This document shows, piece by piece, positions 34,764 to 43,058 of a DNA stretch of 64,000 nucleotides (positions are counted from its first letter, which is position 1; each line of letters begins with the position of its first letter). The stretch comes from Eubacterium pyruvativorans (GTDB lineage: Bacteria; Bacillota; Clostridia; Peptostreptococcales; Anaerovoracaceae), in NCBI RefSeq assembly GCF_900102225.1, contig NZ_FNBF01000002.1, positions 1 through 64,000 on the forward strand, written 5' to 3'. A model generated the notes under the pieces. The model ran no database searches, was not told the origin of the DNA, and saw only the letters and a list, made by a program, of their open reading frames with translations. The position numbers and the translations under genes were made by a program.

Positions 34764-34786
34764 CGGGCATTACTGCCCGTCACTGT
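34761..34786 (-). terminator. hairpin shared by two convergent stop codons
   Basis: TGACGGGCA-TTAC-TGCCCGTCA: a perfect 9-bp stem. Its left arm begins with the TGA of the flavoprotein gene, and its loop includes the stop of the leftward phosphoesterase. T-run only on the minus-strand side (TTTTAGC), so it best serves the leftward gene. Confidence 0.55.
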
Positions 34787-35363
34787 AATTCATGATTTTT
34801 CGGAGGAATCCGCCCCTTGCCTTTTTCTTCGGCGGCCGGCTGCCTCCTGAAGTGCTTCCCGGTTCCTTCATGATCGAATCATAATGAAGGATGGATGCGG
34901 TGATGCCCTCCGGCTCTGCATACAGAACGGCGCAGGATCCGTCGGAACTGCCGTCCCGGGGCCGGGTAAGGCTTCCCGGATTCACCATCAGAATGCCCTC
35001 GGCGGAAGTCTCCTGAACCGGCACATGGGTGTGGCCGAAGCAGGCGCAGCGGCAGTCCAGGCTCAGCGCCAGCTGGTTCAGTTCTTCCAGGCCGTAATCC
35101 ACATGTTCGCCGTGGCCGTGGGTCACCAGAATGTTCCCGGCCGGCGTCGGGACGGTGAGAAATTCTGCCCGGAAGCCGCCGTCGCAGTTGCCCGGGATGC
35201 CGTAAACCGGGATGTCCAGGATCCGGGCCAGTTCTTCCGCATCCCGTTTATAATCACCGCAGTGAATCAGCGCATCGATGGAATCCTGGGCGGAAATCTT
35301 CTCGTAAACGTCCCGGACCTTTTCTGTCTTTCCGTGGGTGTCGCTGACAACCAGTAATTTCAT
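34770..35363 (-). CDS. YfcE/MJ0936-type metallophosphoesterase
   Basis: 197 residues. Calcineurin-like phosphodiesterase with full metal motif set: VVSDTHGKT (7-15), HCGDYKRD, PGNCDGG, VTHGHGEHVDYG and GHTHVP. Members hydrolyse model phosphodiesters; the physiological substrate is unknown. After the core (ending ~165) is a ~30-residue Gly/Ser/Lys-rich tail that may be disordered. Start chosen at the ATG 9 bases after AAGGAG; the frame extends to 35414 without one. Often next to rdgB/rph in Clostridia, not here. Confidence 0.85.
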   Translation of the reverse strand: MKLLVVSDTHGKTEKVRDVYEKISAQDSIDALIHCGDYKRDAEELARILDIPVYGIPGNCDGGFRAEFLTVPTPAGNILVTHGHGEHVDYGLEELNQLALSLDCRCACFGHTHVPVQETSAEGILMVNPGSLTRPRDGSSDGSCAVLYAEPEGITASILHYDSIMKEPGSTSGGSRPPKKKARGGFLRKIMNYSDGQ

Positions 35364-35419
35364 GACGCATCTCTCCTTTTTTTCGTATTGGTTCCGTCCC
35401 GGCTGCCCCGGCACCGGGA

Positions 35420-36460
35420 TTATTTCGTGAACTGGATCGCCGGTCCATGGTACATATCCAGGGCTTCGAAGGAGTATCCTTTCTTCGTATAATGCTTTAG
35501 CAGTTTCTTCACAACCGGCACCGTCTTCGTTTTCATATCAGAATCGTGGATCAGCACGATGGGTGTCCGGACGGCGTTGATGGATTTCATGCCGTAACGG
35601 GCCATGGTATCTGTGGAATAGGCGATGCCCACCGCGTCGTTGGTGGCTGCGTTCCAGTCCATGCAGATATATCCCTTCTTGCGGAGAATCCGCTGGATCG
35701 TCTTTGCATTTTTCCGGGAGACGATGGCATTGTTGCTGCCCCCCGGCATCCGGTTGAAGCGGGGTTTCTGGCCGGTAATCCCGGTCAGCTGCTTTTCAAT
35801 CCGGTCGAAGTCCCGGAAGAATGCCGAGGTGTTCTTGTAGATCTGGTTGTAATTATGGGTGTAGGTGTGGATGGCCACCGTGTGTCCTTCCCGGAATTCC
35901 CGGCGGACGATTTCCGGGTGAGCGGACACTTCCGTTCCCACCAGGAAGAAGGTGGCTTTCGCATCGTATTTCTTCAGCAGGTTCAGGAGCCGCGGCGTAT
36001 TCCGGGCGCCCGGGCCGTCGTCAAACGTGAGGTAGATCACCTTTTTCGCCGGCTTCCGGCGGACGAAAACCGTCAGATTCTGCTTTTCTCCGCTGTCGGT
36101 GCGCCAGGTCAGAGTGGTCTTTCCGGCTTTTCGGGCGGAAACCACGTTGCCCTTTGTCACTTGCGCTGTGGACGGATCCTTCGTGTCCCAGGAAATTTCC
36201 GGAAGCGCCTTTCCGGAATCCAGCTTCCGGGGTTTCAGCGTCTGTTTCTCTCCGGTATACAGCATGATCCGCCGGGGAAGAGCGATGCGGCTGTAGGATT
36301 TCTTCGGTTTCCGGGCCATGGTGCCGGCATGAAAGCCTGCTCTCTGGGTGTACAGGATGACCCCCAGCAGCACCAGTGCAGCAGCTGCCAGCAGGATCAC
36401 CAGCGTTCGGGAAACGGCGAAACCGGATTTCCGTCCGGGATTGAAATGGTTGCGAGACAT
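35420..36460 (-). CDS. membrane-anchored polysaccharide deacetylase with Ig-like stalk
   Basis: 346 residues. Signal anchor (about 17-38), a ~75-residue BIG2/Ig-like stalk (SWDTKDPSTAQVTKGNVVSARKAGKTTLTW pattern, about 62-133), then a NodB-type carbohydrate esterase 4 domain. Catalytic motifs: TFDDGPG (motif 1, base and metal Asp), HTYTHNY (motif 2 His pair), RMPGGS (motif 3), DWNAATND (motif 4) and LIHDS (motif 5). Acts outside the cell on peptidoglycan or another amino-sugar polymer, typically giving lysozyme resistance. Ribosome binding site AAAAGGAG. Confidence 0.9.
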   Translation of the reverse strand: MSRNHFNPGRKSGFAVSRTLVILLAAAALVLLGVILYTQRAGFHAGTMARKPKKSYSRIALPRRIMLYTGEKQTLKPRKLDSGKALPEISWDTKDPSTAQVTKGNVVSARKAGKTTLTWRTDSGEKQNLTVFVRRKPAKKVIYLTFDDGPGARNTPRLLNLLKKYDAKATFFLVGTEVSAHPEIVRREFREGHTVAIHTYTHNYNQIYKNTSAFFRDFDRIEKQLTGITGQKPRFNRMPGGSNNAIVSRKNAKTIQRILRKKGYICMDWNAATNDAVGIAYSTDTMARYGMKSINAVRTPIVLIHDSDMKTKTVPVVKKLLKHYTKKGYSFEALDMYHGPAIQFTK

Positions 36461-36599
36461 GGGTTCTGCTCCTTTTTTCTGTTACATCTATATGAACGAG
36501 AAGTTCTTGAATGTTCCGTGCGCCTTTCCGGCGCAATGTCTCAATTCTAATTTCATTACGGAGTCTTGTCAACGATGGATGGAGAATGAACGAAGAATG

Positions 36600-36608
36600 T
36601 GCTAAAAT
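36600..36608 (+). promoter_or_regulatory. extended -10 promoter of the AI-2E permease operon
   Basis: TGC-TAAAAT (36600-36608) is an extended -10, 37 bases before the permease start; no clear -35. Likely drives the run through whiA. Confidence 0.4.
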
Positions 36609-36644
36609 ACTGGGTACATATGAAGGGAATGAGAGAGGGAAGAT

Positions 36645-38045
36645 ATGAAAGAGCGATTTAAGAACGAGGCGTTTCGCAGCGGATTAAGGTATTTTCTGAT
36701 CGGTGCGGCGATTATCTGCTTTTATTTTTTCTGCAAGAACATCGGTGTTTTCCGGGGCGCCGTGGACGAGCTGATGCGCATTCTCAGGCCTTTCATCATC
36801 GGCGGCATCATGGCTTACCTGCTGTGTCCGGTCTATAACGGCACCGTACGGTTCTTCTATGTCCGGCTGCACCGCAGGCTCCGGGGCAAGCGGGCCATGA
36901 CCTGGGCCAGGATTCTGGGTACGGTGATCTCCATGGCTGTACTGATCGGCCTGATCGTTGCATTTCTGGCGCTGCTCATTCCCCAGATTTTCAACAGTAT
37001 TGTGGGACTGGTGGAAGTGATGCCGGGGAAGGTCAGCGAATTTTCGGTCTGGGTGAAGCACATGCTGGTGGAGAGCGGGCACCGGGATCTGGCGGATTCT
37101 GTGGACGGATTCATCAACCGGAGCACCAGCTACGGGATATCCAAACTGGAGAATGTCTTCCTGCCCGGTGTGGGAAGTCTGATTTCCAAGCTGTCCGTGG
37201 GGATCATCAACACGCTGAAGGTCATGCTGGATATGCTGATCGGCCTGATCGTCTGTGTCTATGTTCTGAACGGGAAAGAAATCCTGAAGGCGAAATCCCG
37301 CCGGCTGATTCTGGTCTCCTGCGGACGGAAGCGGTATAACGGCGTGATGGACTTCTGGAACTTCGTCAACCGCACTTTCGGCGGCTTCATCAACGGGAAG
37401 ATCATCGATTCCATCATCATCGGCATCATCTGCTATGTGGGCATGCTGCTGCTGAAACTGCCGTTCCCGGTGCTGGTCAGCACAATCGTGGGAATGACCA
37501 ATGTCATTCCGTTCTTCGGTCCGTTCATCGGGGCGATTCCGTCCTCCATCATCATATGCATCCAGGATCCGATCAAGGCAGGTATCTTCCTGATCTGGGT
37601 CTTCGTACTGCAGCAGTTCGACGGAAATATTCTGGGGCCGGCCATTCTGGGCGGAACCACCGGACTGGCCAGCTTCTGGGTCATGTTCGCTATCATTGTG
37701 GGCGGCGGTGTGTTCGGCGTGCCGGGTATGATTCTGGGCGTGCCTACCGTTGCGGTGATTGCATACTACTGGGACCGGTATCTGTCCCATTCGCTGAAGC
37801 GGGAAGGATATCCGTCGGAGATCACCGATTATCTGGAATTCAACAGTTACGGGGCGGATCCCCGGGATGTGGTGGATCCGAACTATCATAAGCCGAACTG
37901 GGGCATGGTGGATCTGGACAGCGTGATGCGGCGTCACCGCTGGAAGGCTGCGAAGGGAAATTATGTATGGAAGCGCCCGGGGAAGAAGAAACAGCAGCCG
38001 GAGCAGAAGAACACGAAGAGCACAGAGGATACAGAGGAAAAATAA
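36645..38045 (+). CDS. AI-2E family transporter (PerM/YdiK type)
   Basis: 466 residues, about eight transmembrane helices, with the long periplasmic-type loop between helices 3 and 4 (~115-190). Family signature ISIIGIICYVGMLLLKLPFPVLVSTIVGMTNVIPFFGPFIGAIPS (seen in about residues 260-302, quoted in part: VGMTNVIPFFGPFIGAIP) is clear. Members include the autoinducer-2 exporter TqsA and the Na+(Li+)/H+ antiporter-like UPF0118 proteins; the substrate is undecided here. A charged, Lys/Glu-rich cytoplasmic tail of ~50 residues ends the protein. murB begins one base after its stop. Confidence 0.88.
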   Translation: MKERFKNEAFRSGLRYFLIGAAIICFYFFCKNIGVFRGAVDELMRILRPFIIGGIMAYLLCPVYNGTVRFFYVRLHRRLRGKRAMTWARILGTVISMAVLIGLIVAFLALLIPQIFNSIVGLVEVMPGKVSEFSVWVKHMLVESGHRDLADSVDGFINRSTSYGISKLENVFLPGVGSLISKLSVGIINTLKVMLDMLIGLIVCVYVLNGKEILKAKSRRLILVSCGRKRYNGVMDFWNFVNRTFGGFINGKIIDSIIIGIICYVGMLLLKLPFPVLVSTIVGMTNVIPFFGPFIGAIPSSIIICIQDPIKAGIFLIWVFVLQQFDGNILGPAILGGTTGLASFWVMFAIIVGGGVFGVPGMILGVPTVAVIAYYWDRYLSHSLKREGYPSEITDYLEFNSYGADPRDVVDPNYHKPNWGMVDLDSVMRRHRWKAAKGNYVWKRPGKKKQQPEQKNTKSTEDTEEK

Positions 38046-38046
38046 T

Positions 38047-38922
38047 ATGGAAAGACTGACAGATGTCAATATGGGAATATACACGTCCTTCCGCACCGGG
38101 GGAAATGCGGACTGCATGCTGATCCCGGACACACCGGAAGAACTGGCGGAGGCACTGCGGGAGATCCGGCGATCCGGGTCCCCCTTCGTCATGCTGGGAA
38201 ACGGCAGCAATACCCTGTTCCGGGAAGGAGGGTTTCACGGCACGGTCCTGAAGCTGGGGCCTTCCTTCGGGGAAATCCGCCGGGAAGGGAATGAACTGGT
38301 GATCGGCGCGGCAGCTCTCATGTCCCAGGCGGCGAATGCCGCACTGGAAGCGGGGCTCGCCGGATTCGAGAATCTGTCCGGTATTCCGGGCAGTCTGGGG
38401 GGTGCCGTATTCATGGATGCCGGCGCATACGGATCCGAGATGAAGGATGTGACGGTCTCTGCGGATGTGGTGACGGCGGACGGGGACGCTCTCCGCACTG
38501 TCCCGGTGGAAGAGATGGATCTTTCCTACCGGCACAGTATTTTCGAAGAAACCGGGGACATTGTCACCTCCGTCCGCATCCGGCTGACACCGGACGACCC
38601 GGAGAAGATCCGCAGGAGAATAAAGGAGATGCTGGAGAAGCGCAGCAGCAAGCAGCCGCTTCAGTATCCCAGCGCCGGCAGTTTCTTCAAACGGCCGGCG
38701 GGTCATTTCGCAGGGAAGCTGATTCAGGACGCGGGACTGAGAGGTGCCCGGGTGGGCGGCGCCCAGGTGTCCGAGAAGCACTGCGGCTTTGTCATCAACC
38801 GGGGCGGAGCGACGCCTCGGGATATTATCGATCTGATGCATCTGGTTCAGAATACGGTCTTCGATCAGACCGGCATCCTGCTGGAACCGGAAGTGCGCAT
38901 CATCGGCGGACCGGAGGAATAG
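38047..38922 (+). CDS. murB: UDP-N-acetylenolpyruvoylglucosamine reductase
   Basis: 291 residues, completing UDP-MurNAc synthesis after MurA. FAD-binding motifs MLGNGSNTLF, ENLSGIPGSLGGAVFMDAGAYG, and YRHSIF; catalytic serine in PSAGSFFKRP and C-terminal glutamate in LLEPEVRIIG. It has the short C-terminal domain of type II MurB, common in Gram-positives. The frame is open upstream into the permease gene, but the ATG at 38047 follows GAGGAAA and matches the family N-terminus (YTSFRTGGNAD). murB-php-rapZ-whiA order is conserved in Clostridia. Confidence 0.94.
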   Translation: MERLTDVNMGIYTSFRTGGNADCMLIPDTPEELAEALREIRRSGSPFVMLGNGSNTLFREGGFHGTVLKLGPSFGEIRREGNELVIGAAALMSQAANAALEAGLAGFENLSGIPGSLGGAVFMDAGAYGSEMKDVTVSADVVTADGDALRTVPVEEMDLSYRHSIFEETGDIVTSVRIRLTPDDPEKIRRRIKEMLEKRSSKQPLQYPSAGSFFKRPAGHFAGKLIQDAGLRGARVGGAQVSEKHCGFVINRGGATPRDIIDLMHLVQNTVFDQTGILLEPEVRIIGGPEE

Positions 38923-38925
38923 CCC

Positions 38926-39717
38926 ATGGAGAAGGATGTGTACAGCGAATACCGCATGACCTTCGATTTCCACACCCATACGATCTACTCCCACGGATTT
39001 CCGAAGCCCCACGGAAAGGGAACCGTCCGGCAGAATGTGGAAGAGGCGCGGCGGAAGGGCCTTCTGGAAATCGCCATTTCGGATCACGGGCCGGGGCACC
39101 TGTTCTACGGAATCCGGCGGGAACGGATTTCCGAACAGCGGCAGGAGGTTGAAGCCCTGAAGCGGGAATACCCGGATATCCGGATCTGGCAGAGCGTGGA
39201 GGCGAATCTGAAGGAAGGCGGAAACCATCTGGATGTGGAGCCGGAGCTGGCCCGGCGGTTCGATTTCCTGTTGGCGGGGTATCATTACGGTGTGGCGAAC
39301 AGCCATCTCAGCGGGAACAAGTTTGCCTCCTACGGGCTGATGCCTTCCGGACAGAAAGCGAATCTCCGGCGGGTCATGACGGAAATGTATGTGAATGCGC
39401 TCTATGAGAATGATATACGGATTCTCACCCATCCCGGGGACAAGGGACCGGTGGATATGGCGGAGGTCGCCCGTGCCTGCGGAGAGCGGGGGACCTGGAT
39501 GGAAATCAGCACCTGGCACACCCATCTGACCACGGAGGAAATCCGGACTGCGATGAAGGTGCCGGAAGTTCGTTTCGTCATTTCCAGTGACGCCCACACG
39601 CCGGAACGGGTGGGCAGCTATCAGGGCGGCATCCTGCGGGCGCTGGAGGCGGGGCTGGATCCCGCCCGGATTGTGAATATAGAGTGCAGAGAGAATGTCG
39701 ACAGAAGGGACAGGTGA
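38926..39717 (+). CDS. PHP-domain phosphoesterase
   Basis: 263 residues. Polymerase-and-histidinol-phosphatase fold with all metal-binding motifs: FHTHTIYSHG, ISDHGPGH, SVEANL, AGYHYG, THPGDK and ISSDAHTPERVG. Resembles YcdX-type PHP hydrolases, which form a trinuclear metal centre; the substrate is unknown. Starts 3 bases after murB and is followed 10 bases later by rapZ, matching a conserved Clostridia operon. Confidence 0.85.
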   Translation: MEKDVYSEYRMTFDFHTHTIYSHGFPKPHGKGTVRQNVEEARRKGLLEIAISDHGPGHLFYGIRRERISEQRQEVEALKREYPDIRIWQSVEANLKEGGNHLDVEPELARRFDFLLAGYHYGVANSHLSGNKFASYGLMPSGQKANLRRVMTEMYVNALYENDIRILTHPGDKGPVDMAEVARACGERGTWMEISTWHTHLTTEEIRTAMKVPEVRFVISSDAHTPERVGSYQGGILRALEAGLDPARIVNIECRENVDRRDR

Positions 39718-39727
39718 GGGATAACGG

Positions 39728-40621
39728 ATGTCCGATTTGGTGAGCATGAAGGAAGATAAGATCCGGGTCGTCCTCATATCCGGACTTTCCGGAGCGGGGA
39801 AGACCCATGCGGCAGACTGGTTTGAGGACCGGGGGTATTATTGTATTGACAATATGCCTCCCGCCCTCATCCGCAACTTTATCGAACTGACCTACTACGG
39901 CGGCAGCAGTATCACCCGGGCTGCCTTCGTGGTGGACATCCGCAGTGATGAATTCCTCCGGGATATCAGCGGACTCCTGCAGTACCTCCGGGAAAACGAG
40001 ATGGTGGATCTGACCATGCTCTATCTGGAGGCCAGTGACGATACGCTGGTGAAGCGGTATAACGAGACCCGGCGCAGCCATCCGCTGACGAACGGACCGG
40101 CAACCCGGGACGTGATTGAGCGGGAACGGCGGATTCTGGATCCCTTCCGCAGACAGGCGGATGTCATCATCGACACAACCAGTCTGAAGGTGGCGGCTTT
40201 CAATGCCGAGATGGAGCACATGTTTACGTCGGACCCGGAGACCCAGACGAAGTTTGCGCTGAACCTCATGTCCTTCGGATATAAATACGGTGTGCCGGAG
40301 GAGACAGATGTTACCTTCGACATGCGGTTCATCCCCAACCCGTTCTATGTACCCAGTCTGCGGAAACTGACGGGGAATAACAAGAAGGTGCGGCGCTACG
40401 TCCTGAAGCAGGAAGTGACCCGCCGTTTCATCCAGCAGATCGACAGCCTGGTGGGGATGCTGGCACCCTGCTATATGAAGGAGGGAAAGTACCATCTGAA
40501 CATCGCATTCGGATGTACCGGCGGCCAGCACCGGTCGGTGGTCATGGCCAACGAGATGGCCCGTATCTTCCGGGAAGAAGGATACCGGGTGACCCTCAGG
40601 CACAGAGAAATGAAGAGGTAG
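39728..40621 (+). CDS. rapZ: RapZ/YvcJ nucleotide-binding regulator
   Basis: 297 residues. P-loop ATPase/GTPase part with GLSGAGKT near residue 20 and DNMPPALI; the C-terminal part has the conserved GCTGGQHRSVVMANEMA. In enterobacteria RapZ binds GlmZ/GlmY small RNAs to control glmS; in Bacillus YvcJ hydrolyses GTP and affects competence. Start at 39728; a second ATG at 39746 would also give a normal protein and lacks a better ribosome binding site. Confidence 0.93.
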   Translation: MSDLVSMKEDKIRVVLISGLSGAGKTHAADWFEDRGYYCIDNMPPALIRNFIELTYYGGSSITRAAFVVDIRSDEFLRDISGLLQYLRENEMVDLTMLYLEASDDTLVKRYNETRRSHPLTNGPATRDVIERERRILDPFRRQADVIIDTTSLKVAAFNAEMEHMFTSDPETQTKFALNLMSFGYKYGVPEETDVTFDMRFIPNPFYVPSLRKLTGNNKKVRRYVLKQEVTRRFIQQIDSLVGMLAPCYMKEGKYHLNIAFGCTGGQHRSVVMANEMARIFREEGYRVTLRHREMKR

Positions 40622-40625
40622 CAGA

Positions 40626-41612
40626 ATGTCATTCTCCACAGATACGAAAAACGAACTCTGCCGGATCATGCCGGAGAAGAAATGTGATCAGCTCGCGGAA
40701 ATCGCGGGCTTTCTTCGTGTGGCCGGAAGCCTGGGACTGGCGGGGGGCGGCTCCTTCCGCATCAGTGTTTCCACCGAGCTGGCGTCGGCGGCCCGGCACT
40801 ACAAGCAGCTGATCCGGGAATATTTCCAGGTGGATTCTGCCGTGGAAATCGGCGAGGGCAGCGCACTGTCCCGGGGGCATACCTACATTCTGACCATCGG
40901 ACCCGAGCAGCGCTCCGACTCCATCCTGCGGGAAACCGGCATCCTGCTGGTGCGGGAGGGAAACAACTATATCAGTGACGGAATCTACAGCGGACTGACC
41001 CAGAAGAAATGCTGCCGGAAAGCCTATCTGCGGGGGATTTTCATCGGGGCCGGCACCATCAGCGATCCGGAGAAGGGGTATCACCTGGAATTCTCCCTGG
41101 CCAGTCACAACCTGGCCAACGACCTGAAGCGCATGATCAACACCTTCGATGACCTGTCCGCCCGGGTGGTGGAGCGAAAGGGCCGGTGGATTGTCTACAT
41201 GAAGAATTCCCAGTACATCAGCGACACCCTGGCCCTCATGGGAGCCAGCACCCAGATGCTGAAATTCGAGAACACAAGGATCCGGAAGGGCCTCATGAAC
41301 CAGACCATGCGCATTATGAACTGTGACACGGCGAACACGGACCGGACCCTGGATGCCTCCCAGAAACAGGGGGAGGCCATCCGGAAGCTCATGGAGGCCG
41401 GGCTGTACGAGAAGCTGTCTCCGAAACTGGCGGAAGTGGCGGACCTCAGACTCCGCTATCCAGAGGCCAGCCTGACCCAGCTGGGGGAGATGCTGGATCC
41501 GCCGCTGAAAAAGTCGGGGGTGAACAACCGGCTGAAGCGTCTGGTGGAGATGGCGGACAAAATAGAACCGGGCGGACGGTCGGATGCAGAGGGGAGTTGT
41601 ATACACGAATGA
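40626..41612 (+). CDS. whiA: WhiA sporulation/cell-division regulator
   Basis: 328 residues. An N-terminal LAGLIDADG homing-endonuclease-like fold (two repeats; YLRGIFIGAGTISDPEKGYHLEF marks the second) without catalytic function, and a C-terminal helix-turn-helix (SLTQLGEMLDPPLKKSGVNNRLKRL). DNA-binding regulator of division and chromosome segregation genes in Gram-positive bacteria. Starts 4 bases after rapZ, last gene of the operon. Confidence 0.95.
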   Translation: MSFSTDTKNELCRIMPEKKCDQLAEIAGFLRVAGSLGLAGGGSFRISVSTELASAARHYKQLIREYFQVDSAVEIGEGSALSRGHTYILTIGPEQRSDSILRETGILLVREGNNYISDGIYSGLTQKKCCRKAYLRGIFIGAGTISDPEKGYHLEFSLASHNLANDLKRMINTFDDLSARVVERKGRWIVYMKNSQYISDTLALMGASTQMLKFENTRIRKGLMNQTMRIMNCDTANTDRTLDASQKQGEAIRKLMEAGLYEKLSPKLAEVADLRLRYPEASLTQLGEMLDPPLKKSGVNNRLKRLVEMADKIEPGGRSDAEGSCIHE

Positions 41613-41622
41613 ATTGTATACA
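41597..41622. repeat. paired TTGTATACA direct repeat over the whiA stop
   Basis: TTGTATACA occurs at 41597-41605 and again at 41614-41622, 17 bases apart, straddling the whiA TGA. The inner TGTATACA is itself palindromic. Similar GTATACGG words occur near 63843 and 63891. Possible operator or chance. Confidence 0.3.
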
Positions 41623-41704
41623 GTATTTTTGTTAATTGGCAATAAAATGTTGCAATAGCACTATTAAAATCGATTGATTTCGGGCATAATAACATCATAT
41701 ATCT

Positions 41705-41734
41705 GACCAGATATTTATCTGGTCTTGTTTTTTT
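41705..41734 (+). terminator. whiA operon terminator
   Basis: GACCAGAT/ATCTGGTC stem with ATTT loop, followed by TTGTTTTTTT. Confidence 0.9.
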
Positions 41735-41756
41735 AGAAATACTCCATGTGAAATTC

Positions 41757-41821
41757 TTGACAAGTGTTATAATTCTGAAATAATAAGAATAGTTGATTGT
41801 TAAGATTGTGACAGGTTATAC
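41757..41821 (+). promoter_or_regulatory. promoter region of the V-ATPase operon
   Basis: Two candidates: TTGACA (41757-41762) with AATAAT at 41779-41784 (16-base spacer), and TTGATT (41793-41798) with TTATAC at 41816-41821 (17-base spacer). The second overlaps CAGGTTATACCTG, a near-palindrome that could be an operator. The leader of over 100 bases holds no gene I can support. Confidence 0.45.
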
Positions 41822-41944
41822 CTGGAAACAGGATCCGGTATCTTCTGTCGCAGCGAATGGGGCGATCTGAAAAGGGACGTTCGGGATACGCAGAACGAAA
41901 TGTCGAAAAGTTGTTGGTGTCAGAGATACAGAAGGAGAGAGCCT

Positions 41945-42505
41945 ATGGAATTACAGATTCAGGATTTAGTATCCTCCATCCGGAAAGAAGGTGTGGACGC
42001 TGCCAATGCAGAGGCAGAGAAGATTCTTGCGGAAGCACGGCAGAAAGCGGATGCGATCGTATCGGAAGCCAGGGAACAGGCTGAGGGGGCGAAGGAAGCC
42101 GCCGAGAAAGAGATCGGCATCCTGAAGGAGAGTGCAGCCGTCAGCGCAGATCAGGCGCGGCGGGATGCGGTACTCGCTTTCAAGAAAGAAATACAGGCGA
42201 TCTATGAGAAGATTCTCCGGGAGGGAATCCGGGATACGCTGTCCGGCGAGGCGCTGGGGAAACTGATCCGCGCCGCTGCTGCGGGAGAAGACGTGTCCGG
42301 ATATACCGCAGAAGTGGCGGAAGTCAGCGACGGTCTGAAGAGCGCTCTGGCGAAGGAAATCAAGGGCGGTCTGGAAATTCGTCCGTCGAAGAACGTGAAA
42401 GCGGGATTCCGCCTGGCAGCGAAGGACGGCTCCGGCTACTTCGACTGCACGGATGAGGAAATCGCAGAAATGCTGATGCCGTATTTCAGAGATCTTGATT
42501 TCTAA
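41945..42505 (+). CDS. atpE: V-type ATPase subunit E (peripheral stalk)
   Basis: 186 residues. The N-terminal ~80 residues form a long, Ala/Glu-rich coiled coil (AEAEKILAEARQKADAIVSEA), followed by a small globular domain (EIYEKILREGIR..., ending CTDEEIAEMLMPYFRDLDF in part), the plan of the E stalk subunit. First gene of the operon, start at the ATG after AAGGAGAGAG; the frame open upstream to 41900 has no such site. Connects the catalytic head with subunit I in the membrane. The sequence is diverged, so identity relies partly on position. Confidence 0.8.
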   Translation: MELQIQDLVSSIRKEGVDAANAEAEKILAEARQKADAIVSEAREQAEGAKEAAEKEIGILKESAAVSADQARRDAVLAFKKEIQAIYEKILREGIRDTLSGEALGKLIRAAAAGEDVSGYTAEVAEVSDGLKSALAKEIKGGLEIRPSKNVKAGFRLAAKDGSGYFDCTDEEIAEMLMPYFRDLDF

Positions 42506-42520
42506 GAAGGGGGTGTTTAG

Positions 42521-43042
42521 GTGGCCTCATATTACTATCTGATATCGAGCCTGCCGGATCTCCGCAGTGACGGAGATCTCCCGATGAGTTATCAGGAATT
42601 TCTCGTCATGTGCCAGGCGGCAGTCAGTGAACAGACCTACCGGGTGCTGGAGGAACTGACGCTGTTCTCAGACGACGCGCCAATTCTTCGGGATTGGGCG
42701 GCGTTCTACAATATGCTGGCGAAGGAACTGAATCATCAGCGGAGCATCCGTCTGGGCAAGCAGTACAGCGCAGTGTATGACAAGGATCCGCAGATTTCCC
42801 AGGTGGCCCAGGAGGCGCTGGCGGCGAAGAATCCGCTGGAGGCGGAACAGATCATGCTGGACTATGAATTCCGTCAGCTGGACCAGCTGGTGGGACTCCA
42901 CATGTTCGATGATTACGTTCTGTTCGGTTATGCACTGAAATTGAAATTGCTGGAGCGGAAGAGCTGTTTCGAACATGACAGAGGAGAGCGGGAATTCCGC
43001 CGGATTCTGGGGGACGTTCAGCAGCAGGTATATCGATTATAA
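42521..43042 (+). CDS. DUF2764 V-ATPase operon protein (probable C-subunit counterpart)
   Basis: 173 residues from a GTG start with AAGGGGG upstream. Begins ASYYYLISSLPDL, the mark of DUF2764, a family that occurs almost only in V-type ATPase operons of spirochetes, Bacteroidetes and some anaerobes, in the position where subunit C would be expected. Helical, soluble, with repeated acidic/aromatic pairs. I infer it acts as the central socket or replaces subunit C; this is position-based. It lies between E and A. Confidence 0.82.
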   Translation: MASYYYLISSLPDLRSDGDLPMSYQEFLVMCQAAVSEQTYRVLEELTLFSDDAPILRDWAAFYNMLAKELNHQRSIRLGKQYSAVYDKDPQISQVAQEALAAKNPLEAEQIMLDYEFRQLDQLVGLHMFDDYVLFGYALKLKLLERKSCFEHDRGEREFRRILGDVQQQVYRL

Positions 43043-43058
43043 TGGGAGAATTTATGAT

